Part shown: one piece after another, positions 50,996 to 64,000 of the stretch | Layout: each line of letters begins with the position of its first letter | Position numbering within the stretch: position 1 is the stretch's first letter | Source: Pyrus communis | Taxonomy: Eukaryota > Streptophyta > Magnoliopsida > Rosales > Rosaceae | NCBI RefSeq assembly: GCF_963583255.1 | Contig: NC_084807.1 | Location: 23,705,572-23,769,571 of the forward strand | Direction of reading: 5' to 3' | Length of the DNA stretch: 64,000 nt | Translations under genes and position numbers: made by a program | The notes under the pieces: model-generated | Databases searched by the model: none | Told to the model about the DNA's origin: nothing | Seen by the model: the letters and a program-made list of their open reading frames with translations, nothing else

Positions 50996-52963
50996 TTCTT
51001 GCACCCAAGAGGGTTAAAAGGGCAACTCACGTCATAAAGAATTAGGCAAAGCGTCGCTATACACGAGAACCCAAACTGCAACGCAAATGCAACCTACTCT
51101 TTTTCCCACTTAAGAGTAATATGGGAAAACTCGAATTTTACCTTTGTCTTTTTCTTTTTCTTTTTTAAATTTTTTTATTATTAAATGGATGGGGTAAAAT
51201 TGGAAACTAATTAAATAATTAAAGGAAGACGAGAGTTTTGAACCGAAGTAAAATTCTAACACTCTATGCATTAAAATATTAAATCACATATCTACTAAAA
51301 TATTAGATCACATGTAAATTTTACCTTTATCTCTACCATGGGAAAGTGGTGTGGACCAAAGATGCTTCCACTTCTGTATGGAAATGAGAATATAGGAGAG
51401 CTTGTGTCTAAAAGTTCTTTTCTCTTTCCTTTTGTAGGTGTGATTGAAATGAGAGCACTAGCGAGTAACGAGTGTTTTTAAGCGGTTGAATTATTTTTAT
51501 ATTATCAATTAGTTTTATAGTATAATTTTAATTTTTTTCATGGTATCAACAAGTTAATTTATGTGTCAAATCCAATGGCTACACATGTTTCATGTCACTC
51601 AATTCGTGTTTTCTATGTGTTTAGCTTGAAAATTCTTCATATGCGAGGGAAGATGCGAGGATGTGAAGATAAAAGAGTTACACATCAGTGGAAGGAGAAA
51701 TCTTGTAAGAACTTATAAAAAGTTGATTTGCTTCTCATATTACAAATTAATTTTATAATAAAATCTAAACTTTCTTCATTTATTTCGTGAGAGAATGATT
51801 AATCAAGTAATTATTTAGCGATCGATGGGACAAAAATGGAGAACCAATTCTGTAGAAATGGAGTCCTTTCACATTTGAGGTGATGTCAATTATTGTTGCT
51901 GCATGATTTGAAATGTCAATTATTGTTGCTGCATGATTTGAGATGTTTACACTCCCTTGCTTCCCTCAAGACTCCCTTAAGCAAGAGGTTGAGGAATTTT
52001 TTTTTTTTTTTTTTTTTTTTTAAACACACGATATTATTTATACTAAAGAAAATAAAGTAGGTTTAGCGTCATAATAGGTTAGCAATAATGTGGTTCAAGT
52101 TCGCATTTGATGATAATCGAACATAAGATCTCTCATTTACAAGTAAAGAAAAATATCATTAGACCATAGTACTAATTGGCTTGAGAATTCATTTTATAAC
52201 AGCAAGATATTATTAAGAAAATGTATTGTAAAATCATTTAACGATTACTTATAAAAACACATGATATAGCCCTAGCATTAGTAAAAATTTGAAAATAATT
52301 TTCACACACTTATTTTAATTTTGTTATCCAACAATTAAAATTCAATAAAAACATGAATGCACGACAAGAATAAAGGCGTGGAAATCATTTTTTCGGTGAA
52401 AGCACTATCAAAAATAGGCAAATACCCCAAAATATGTTCAAATACTCCAAAAATAAAAGATAAAGTAAAACAACATTTCTTGCGAAAAGCGCTAATCGGA
52501 CTAAAGTATAGTCTCTTTCAAATGGGTATCCAACTTTAAAAAAGTGTGATAATTGTAGGGGCATAGTGTAAAGTGAATAGAGTGTTGCTATGACTAAGAG
52601 TTTACTAATCATGCGGATTCGGATCCTCTACTCGGTTTTATTGTGTTTGTTGTTTGTTAATTATCACCGCACATTTCAATTCAAAAGTGACTGAGCAGAA
52701 GAGTGGTGGATTTTTAGTATGTGGAAACAAAATAAATTTGGAACACATAAATTGCAACATGTGAAATGCATTTGAAATAAAATATAAATAAAACATAAAA
52801 ACCTCAACCGTATGAAAAGGAGTTTTATTGAATTCCTAACCATTTTCTTCATCATGTTTAAATTAAAGAGTCGTAATTTCAAATTTTTTTAAATTAAGAT
52901 GGTTTAATCAATTGTCAACTCAATAATTTTGCATTTATTTAATATACATCCACACAAGTGAGC
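50996..52963. other. Right-arm intergenic DNA
   Basis: It matches 18420-20590 of the left arm in reverse complement. No gene is seen. A short tandem duplication of TCAATTATTGTTGCTGCATG occurs at about 51887-51941 and is absent from the left arm. A SINE lies at 51999. Confidence 0.55.
51999..52180 (-). mobile_element. tRNA-headed SINE (family 1), right arm only
   Basis: A poly-T run (the SINE tail on the minus strand) is followed by sequence matching the 3661 SINE in reverse complement, including TTACAAGTAAAG and the box A-like end near 52170. The flanks GGTTGAGGAATT and GGCTTGAGAATT look like a target duplication. The left arm at about 19190 lacks it. Confidence 0.75.
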
Positions 52964-52966
52964 TAA

Positions 52967-55009
52967 GATCATTTTCAAAGGAGATATCAAATTTTGAACA
53001 TAAAATTTAAATTTGACAGCCTACATGGCACTTTGACATATTTTAACATTTCGCTCGCCATCGGATATGTCAAATTAAACTATTATTTTATTACATTATT
53101 TTGTGTTCTTAATTTTTGTTTTATATTTTAAATTTTACACATATAAATCATTCATGATAATTGAAACCCAACAAATAACTTTTTATTGGTTGAACACTAA
53201 TAAGGACATGATCCTCATCTTTGTTGAACAAATAACTTTTTTCTTGCTTCCAGACGCTGAATCAAAAGATGAGTCGGAAAAAACTCGGGGCATGTTCACT
53301 GTATGAAGTTCTTTGTTGAACCCAGCACTAGTGGCGAAGCCACAGCAGGGCTAGGAGGGGCGGCCACCCCTCCAGTCGTCGAAAATTCACATGCAGAGCA
53401 AGGAATCTGCCCCTTCAATCGTCGAAAAGCCACATAACCAGCCATGGTGTTGATGGGCTGCCTGTTGCAGAGGAGGGCAACTCCTGCCCGAGGAAGAAAA
53501 ACAGAAAACAAAAGTTGTTTTAAAAAAATCTTGGACCCCACGATGTTGTTTCAACGTTCCTTTTAAATGAAACGTTGCGTTTTGTTACTTTTTCTTCTAT
53601 CCTTCTTTTGTTGCTTTTCTCCGTTTTTACTTTCCCATTTTTTTCCTTCTATCTTTTTTCCATTCAACTTGGTTCCTTTGATTTTGGTTAAATGGTTTGG
53701 CTTGGTCTATCTTTCTGTTGGTTTAATCTTCTGATTGGTCCCTAATTATACTTTAAAGACATAAGTGCTTCAATGAAATATTTTAGATAAACCATACCCA
53801 CAAAATACCACATAAAATAAGACTTTCAATACTAAAATTACCTTAATGTTGTTAATACAATATGGAGGAGGTTATTTCATACTCAAATTTGTATGGTTTT
53901 TCTTTTTCTAGCCATTACTACATTCAATGAATTTCCGATGTGACTTTGTGGACTTGTTTCATGTTTCAAATAATAGGAAAACTAATGAAAATGATTTGAA
54001 AACTTTTGAGTTTTAACCAAAAGAACAAAAATGTGTTGTAAGTGAATAGTATCATGAGTGACTTTTTACAGTAAAAATGTCTTTAACGTCAAAAGTGAAC
54101 AGTATCATGAGTGTTTCATTAAGCCTCCTTAATTTAAATCAATCTAGGCTCCTGCCTAGGCACCTAGTTGCTAGGTTCTAGTCCGTTGTTTGACTAGTGC
54201 TTAACATTTTTTAGGATGTAATCCTAGCCAATTTAAGTTTCTTACATTGGCTTTGATATTATTGCTTACAACCGGTTTGGTGGAGAGACTATTTTCTGCT
54301 ATGAATAGACTCAAAACTTTGCACTCTCCAATGTGAAAGCAACCGCTTCGATTGAACCTTGCACTCTTGAATTTCGCCCCTCCCCTTGGCAAATCCTAGC
54401 TTCGCCACTACCCAGCACCACGAATAACTTTTTTCTTGCTTCCAAACAAAATCTCTTCGGTTTGAACACTGAGCTCTCTCTCTTAGATCGAAAGAATACC
54501 TATCTTTTTTGTTCATGTGATCAGAGATGAATTGTCTCCATAATCTCACAGGGTTTCTCATCCATTCCGTACACACATATTCCATAAACGTTCACCAATT
54601 TTCTTTACCAATTAATTAATTTTTTTTCATTTCATTTTTCTTCCAAATCTCATATCCTCTGTTTTGCCTCTCCGGAGCTTCGGGAGCTAATCCCAGGAGG
54701 CCTTCGTTCTCTAATCTCTATCGCAACTCTATCATTGATTAAAAAAGAAGAAAGAAAGAGGCAGGATATGAACAGACTGCACGTTCAACAATCAACATTT
54801 ATTATAATAAATAATTAAACTAATTAAAAAAATTAATAATTAATTAAAAAATATTTGAAGCGATTGTCAAATTTGACAGCAGCCTCCTTTGTTGCCATTC
54901 CATGTCATGTCACATAGGATTTGGCATTTCGGTTGAAAACAATTAGTGGCTGTCTTTTTTTACTATTATAGCTTATGTGGACATTTTGACATCTCCTTTG
55001 AAAATGCTC
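52967..55009. mobile_element. PIF/Harbinger-like DNA element, right arm only
   Basis: The termini read GATCATTTTCAAAGGAGAT and, inverted, GAGCATTTTCAAAGGAGAT. TAA flanks both ends (52964-52966 and 55010-55012), the target duplication typical of PIF/Harbinger. The left arm near 18405 has the empty site. A 23-base stretch of the flank (CTAATAACTATTTGGAGATG...) is repeated just outside the right end. No transposase frame is recognised. Most of the interior is the nested hAT element. Confidence 0.75.
53329..54410 (+). mobile_element. hAT element remnant nested in the Harbinger-like element
   Basis: This 1082 bp element has terminal TAGTGGCGAAGC in inverted orientation at both ends and a perfect 8 bp duplication CCCAGCAC (53321-53328 and 54411-54418). 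A plus-strand frame at about 54230-54315 encodes LALILLLTTGLVERLFSAMNRLK, which is the hAT dimerisation region near the transposase C-terminus (usually ATVERAFSAM). The rest of the transposase is gone. Confidence 0.88.
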
Positions 55010-55012
55010 TAA

Positions 55013-55943
55013 TAACTATTTGGAGATGCTCTAATAACTATTTCCTACAGTCTAAGAATTTTAAATTGGTGACTTTATTAATTAAAAATATTAATTTAAC
55101 TAATTCCTTATTGTCATTGCAAGTAGCATTTTACTACAGTGGTAGAAAGGTGTTAAGTCCTTGCATGGCGGAGTGAGTTCTAACCCCGTCGATGACTAAT
55201 CTAATATCTAATTTAATAAAATCTAATAATCTATTGTTTGAACCAAAAAAAATTCCTTATTGTCATTAAAAAAAAGAGAGAATTTTTTTTTTCTGTTATT
55301 ATATTTAATTAGTCTCTTGCTACATTAAAAAAAAAAAGTTATTAATACTTTCATAAGAAAGCTTCATTAATTTGGTAAAATTTTACATATAGTTATATAA
55401 ATGTATTTAAAACTTATGGTACATTTGAAAATAAACGTACCATAAAACCAAAATTGCCCATATTACCTATACTATGATTATGTATGTGATAATGAGTTTT
55501 GAACATTCTATTTAATTCACTAAACTAAATATTATAACAAATAATAAAAAATCTAAAATCTCCAGAATGAGAGATGCATATAACCATAACAAATTCACAG
55601 GTAAGGAATGATAGGGAAAAAAGGAAAACGAAAGTAAAGATGTAATGTGAAATTTTTTAGGGTGGCTAGCAAACAATTTCATGAAAATTACCCAAAAGGT
55701 AAAAAAAAAAAAAAAAGGAACGTCTAAAAATTGAACTTTTAATAAAATGAAATTAATCACCAAAATTGTAAGGAAAATGTTTAATCAAATTCTTAAAAGT
55801 AACATATGTTTAATCAACGAAATTGAAAAATGAAGCGTTTATATCAATACGCTCCTAAAATAAGTAAAATAATCATGGGAACACAAACCATACCCCTAAG
55901 AATAAAGAGGCAACACGTGAAATGCATGGCTTTTCATTTTTAG
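55013..55943. other. Upstream region of the right subtilase
   Basis: It matches 9571-10262 and 17369-18400 of the left arm. It contains the uninterrupted copia target (about 55330-55365) and the uninterrupted hAT-like target (about 55205-55225). No gene is seen. Confidence 0.6.
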
Positions 55944-55951
55944 TATAAATA
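55944..55951 (+). promoter_or_regulatory. TATA box of the right subtilase
   Basis: TATAAATA lies 62 bases upstream of the start codon at 56013, identical in sequence and spacing to the left copy. Confidence 0.6.
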
Positions 55952-56012
55952 CATGATGGTGTTCTTGGATGAGATTGTCCATCTTTTACACGCTTTCTAG
56001 AACTTCGCCACA

Positions 56013-59608
<3,596 letters not shown>

Positions 59609-61049
59609 GAACAAGTTATGTGTAATAATGTATGATGTAAGAATAAGCAATTGCATGAAGCTAGATAGGGCTCCAATGAAACAAAAGTGCAACGTACTGA
59701 TCACGATGATGTATTTCAAATGAAAATTAAATTATTATATATTTATGAACCTTTAATATGATGTAGTACATCGAAATTTGAAACGTACTCATTTAAGGAT
59801 ATTTTATAATTCTCTGTGCAATCTAATTGTGTATTTGATTGTTCTCTGGATTTTCTCCTACGTTGATTACTTGATTGAAGGCCCCATCCCTCGTTGCCCG
59901 TTTATACAGGTTGTAGCTATCACTAGATCAAGTTATCAACGAGACTTTAGTCGGAACCTTCCTGATTAAAAACAAAAGACCGAAAAACTTCGGTGGGGAC
60001 ATTTGCAAACAACTACTTATACACATGAAAAATATCAGAGTAGCATCATGAATCGGTGGCATAAAAATCTTTACCCACCCACTTGTTCTAGATGTTGGCA
60101 CATGATCATGCATCGATCGATATACGTATGGACAATGCAAGCCCTACCATGCAAATTATGCCAAGAACAACAATCGATCGAGTGACCAGTGGTGCGAGAG
60201 CTAGGAATATTAGCAAGTTGCATTTTCTCACTTCCCACTCTCACTTGTTTGAGCATACCGACTAATATGCTTGTTTCTTGACTTGTGGATATATCCAAAG
60301 GTCAATATGGATGCATGGCATGTGATGTAGGTCAAGAGGTTTTTCTTCTTTTCAAAAGTAGTATCTGTTGGAAAAGTTAGACATGGAATTGATACCATAT
60401 TTAATATGCTTTTGTACCACCATTCCCTACAACCAAAAATTGAATGAAGTTAAAACTACCTTATTTCGCAACATTTCTCAACTGGCTACCGGCTCTCTAG
60501 TTTTTCAATTGTCATCATGGTCGAAGTACGTAAACTGAGTCGGATCATTTTCTTCTTTGAGCAGATATGATATCAAGGACGATAACCATCGGGCCGGGAT
60601 AACCATCGATGAAGGCTATTGCCCATGTTATGCACTAAGAAAAGGTTGCAAGCGGTTATTTGCTTGTAGAGCTACCGGCCGCCTTATAGTACAAATTTTA
60701 TAACTAGAACCGCTTATTTTTTAATCTTCATTTAAGATTATATGTGCAAGATCAATGCACTTGGAGATCAGTCAATACATCTACATGTATCATATCTGAA
60801 TGGAGAATTTGTTATGAGGATACTAGTTGTTGCCCAAATTATCGATTTGATACATATGGATGGCTAAACAATTTTTAAGTTGATTATTTATTTTTTTAGC
60901 AAAGATAATATCAAATGATGATTAAAAACATTAAGGGTTTCACTTATGAAATTTGTACAATGCAATACCTTAATGCAAGTGTGTGAATAAGGTGATTTAC
61001 ACATGCCACCAATCTACACTCGAGTTGGATTCCCCCTTCCCGCAGTTTA

Positions 61050-61229
61050 GTAGAAATAGTGTCTAGACACTTGTATTAAAAAATCTTTAAACCTAGGTCT
61101 ATGGATGGATATTTTATTCAAGTTTTTTTTCTTCTTATACAAGCGATACTAAGTGAGGGAGAATCGAACTCGTGACCTCAACTACAAAAGTGGTGAATGC
61201 TCTTAACCAATTGAGTTACAAGCTCTTAC
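61050..61229 (-). mobile_element. tRNA-headed SINE (family 2), right-arm partner
   Basis: This is the reverse-complement partner of 4111-4285, with box B as GAGAATCGAACTC and box A as TGCTCTTAACCAATTGAG in plus-strand reading. Confidence 0.65.
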
Positions 61230-61511
61230 TAATTATACCCAATTTGTCATCTAACCAAGCACTAATTTTAAGGCATCAACAATTCCAACGTCCATTCACC
61301 TATTTATACGTACGATTTTTACATTGGGCTGAGTCAGCAGTAATGAGTTGAATTGTTGACATCTCATGAACTGATTACTATAAAATAGTGACTCACAACT
61401 ATAAAACTCATCATACCACTATAAATACAATGTTATAATGTTATAAGAATCAAACTCACCTTAAACCATTTTGGAACGCCAAACACACAAAATGCCAACT
61501 GATTGAACTCT

Positions 61512-61681
61512 AGGTTTTTTTATTTTTTTGAACAAACAATATTATCAACACTAAGGATGAGGGGTAGGCTTAGTCTTATAATGGACTAGCAGTAATGTGG
61601 TTCAAATTTGCCTTTCGCGATAATCAAATTAAAACATCTCACTTACAAGTAAAAAAGAATATCACTATGCCGTAATACTAT
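61512..61681 (-). mobile_element. tRNA-headed SINE (family 1), right-arm partner
   Basis: This is the reverse-complement partner of 3661-3832, with the T-rich tail at the left end and the head near 61681. Confidence 0.65.
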
Positions 61682-62712
61682 GTGGTCTGATTCAACACTA
61701 AGTTAAACTACATTGAGCTCAAATGAGAAACTCATTATTCTTTGTCCCTGAAATATTGGTTGGACATCAATTCTGGCCCAAGTCAACCTTTCTAATAGAA
61801 GGATAGGGTTGGATGGAAATTTGACAAGTCCAACCAAAACCCACTAGCTCAAAGCTACGATCCATCCAATTGACAAACCACTACTACCGACATGTTATAA
61901 ATTAGCAATATGCCAACTGTGCAAAGGATCACTTAGGAGAGAATCTGTATTTTCTTCTTCAGATCAACTTGCCCTAGAAAATGAAGGAAAAAGGATGCAG
62001 TGCATAGATATGGCAGGTACGGAAAAACTTTTCTCTGGATTTAGAAACATGTGATCAACTTTTCCAGGAAAGAATATCGGTGCATGTAACGGAAGATGTA
62101 GTGCTTATCCTAAGCTGCCAAAAGAACCTAAAGGCATGAATCATGATGATATCAAACTTCAAAGATTGAAATTCCTTTAAAGGGTAATTGAAGCAATGGT
62201 TTATGAATATTAGCTCATTTGGAGTTTTGGTTCTTGAACTAAAAATTCGTGAGTACTAGTCTCATAACTTGTTATAAGATTGAGCAATATCCTTTTTTGC
62301 CCAACTCCGTTAGAACATTCAACCAAAATAAAGAGTTTAAAAGGACAAAAAATGGATGAAAATCTTAACGTAGTTAGCCAAAAGAACAATTACTCCACAT
62401 TATAATAAGTTCATGGATCAATACTCACGAATTTTTAATTCGAACTAAAACTCCAATTGAACCAAAATTTAAGAACGATTGCTTAAATTTTCTCTTTCTT
62501 CAACTACCGTATCTTCGAGATAATGTGATTCAAATATCGTATCCTAACATTACTTACACGTCCTAAGCATCATACGTGATACGTGTAAGCCCTTCATTGG
62601 TTAATTATAATCATCCAATTAAAGTACCTGGTCGGCAGTTTTGACAAAAAAAATAAAAAAAGTATCTGGTCGGCAGAGCTGAAGGGAAGGGATTATTCGG
62701 TACGTAACTTGA

Positions 62713-64000
62713 TGCCATCTTTATCCAATTAATTAACTAAACGAACTAATTAGCATATGTTTGTAAGAACAAATGAGAAGCCTGAGGAATCCTTAGGTTG
62801 ATATTTTTCATAACAACGCTACACCGATTGACCATGTGGAATATCTTTTGCTAGTTATGTTGATCACGAGTTATTCTTTTGATCCTAAAGTATATTTAAA
62901 AATAAAATTTAATCACCTTTAGCACACCTAAGAATAACTTGAAGTAAATGAGATCTGTAGCCTTAAAGAAAGTGTTCAAGTTTCCTTAAATGCATGTTAT
63001 TTGTTTTTACTTGTTTTCTTAAGGAATCTTGACGGTATAAGGGACATTTTGTTTATAAGAAAGGATATGCATTTTATTCTTGATCCGTGTTTATTATCCT
63101 ACTAGGCTCACCAATACTTCATTTTGCTCCAAACTTGGGCACAACATTGAACTTTTACACATAAAATGACACGTTCGACCTTCATATTCCCCGAACACCA
63201 GAGTAGGCACGTGCTAGCCGACACCCGAAGGTGATGCAAGCCATTTATGAACTAGATGTATGCTCTGAAATATATCTCAAAAACATCTTTATAGTATAGA
63301 TGATGGATGACTTTATACTATGAAGATGTTTTTTAGATACACACACACACACACACACATACACACACACCTATGTTTGAAAAGTCTATGTTCAATGATT
63401 TTGTGCTTATCTAGTGGTCACTATACCGCCAAGGGCGAGGATTATGGATGTTGGTTGCGGCCCAGGAGAAATAATCTCTGGCTTCGGGCCGAAAGACATG
63501 GAGCTAGCATTGGGCCTGGAGATATCGTTACTGGATACCACTATTTAGCCCACTATAGATGAGATATGTTTTATGAGAAGTTTTATGGCATGCTAGGGTT
63601 TTCGGAAAAACCTATCACATATTATGCTATTAGTTTTCATAAAACTTTGGGGGTTAGTATGTTGATAACTGTTTAATTAATTAATTAATTATATATCAAC
63701 TTGGTTCATTCATATTTGTTTTGGGCCCCCTCAAGACATAGGGACGAGGAATACGATCCGAGATACGAGGCTTTCCCCTACCAGTGATACCGCATCATCT
63801 CTTATGCTTTGACATCATTGTAATTTCACCTTCCGCTTGTATTCTGAACTAGATGTATGCTCTGAACATGTCATGCATTATCATTATGTTTTCATCGTTG
63901 GCAGTTAAATATTATTTTATTATATTAGTATTCAAGCGAAATTTATATGCTTGTTTCACATGTTCTCATCATTTGCATTCATAAATGGATTGCGTTACCT
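62713..64000. other. Gene-free flank beyond the right arm
   Basis: No gene is supported. An (AC) microsatellite lies at about 63340-63370. The phrase TGAACTAGATGTATGCTCTG occurs twice, near 63248 and 63846, and 63400-63560 is GC-richer. The segment may be retroelement-derived, but I cannot assign it. Confidence 0.45.

Larger units (their letters stand above)
59609..62712. other. Right-arm DNA downstream of the subtilase
   Basis: It matches 2564-5900 of the left arm. It holds the partner SINE copies (61050-61229 and 61512-61681) and the empty site of the 5014 MITE near 60325. No gene is recognised. Confidence 0.6.

Noticed and set aside
63386..63562. Gene at the right end (80-residue frame)
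   Set aside because: It opens in an (AC) repeat, has no recognisable domain, and lies in probable retroelement-derived sequence.

Overview
The window is plant nuclear DNA, most likely from a woody rosid and plausibly Rosaceae of the apple/pear type. The evidence is intron-bearing plant genes (subtilisin-like proteases, a RABA/RAB11 GTPase) in a dense AT-rich bed of plant transposons: Ty1/copia LTR elements, 5S-containing Cassandra TRIMs, MULE, hAT and PIF/Harbinger-type DNA elements, and tRNA-headed SINEs. The genus is a guess from repeat style, not a measurement.

The main architecture is a large inverted duplication. A left arm (about 2564-21092) is repeated in reverse complement as a right arm (about 50493-62712) around a 29 kb spacer. 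Each arm carries one complete ten-exon cucumisin-like subtilase, on the minus strand at 5901-9501 and on the plus strand at 56013-59608. All ten exons have the same length in the two copies. The predicted proteins are 742 residues and differ at 23 positions by my count. The arms have since collected different insertions. On the left these are a 7.1 kb copia element, a 723 bp hAT-like element and two MITEs. On the right they are a SINE and a 2 kb Harbinger-like element that itself holds a hAT element. For most of these the other arm still shows the empty target site.

The spacer (21093-50492) holds, in order: a TIR element (21.2-26.0 kb) filled with a decayed LTR element and a three-LTR tandem Cassandra; broken subtilase pseudogenes on the minus strand (27.2-31.7 kb) cut up by MITEs and a MULE-type element; a decayed copia fragment (31.7-33.9 kb); a gene-free stretch (33.9-36.9 kb); a nested TIR element (36.9-41.7 kb) around a MULE remnant with a PB1-like domain and a transposase N-terminal domain; an intact two-exon RABA GTPase (42166-44291, +); a palindromic Cassandra cluster (45.4-46.7 kb); and a truncated relative of the left-arm copia element (47.4-50.2 kb).

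Only three genes look functional: the two subtilases, which are probably secreted proteases, and the Rab GTPase of the trans-Golgi/endosome pathway. The Rab gene is physically nested between the subtilases but nothing suggests a shared pathway. The pseudogenes show that the subtilases were a local cluster before the inverted duplication. An assembly artefact joining two haplotypes cannot be excluded from sequence alone. No operons, CRISPR arrays, or genuine tRNA or rRNA genes were seen.
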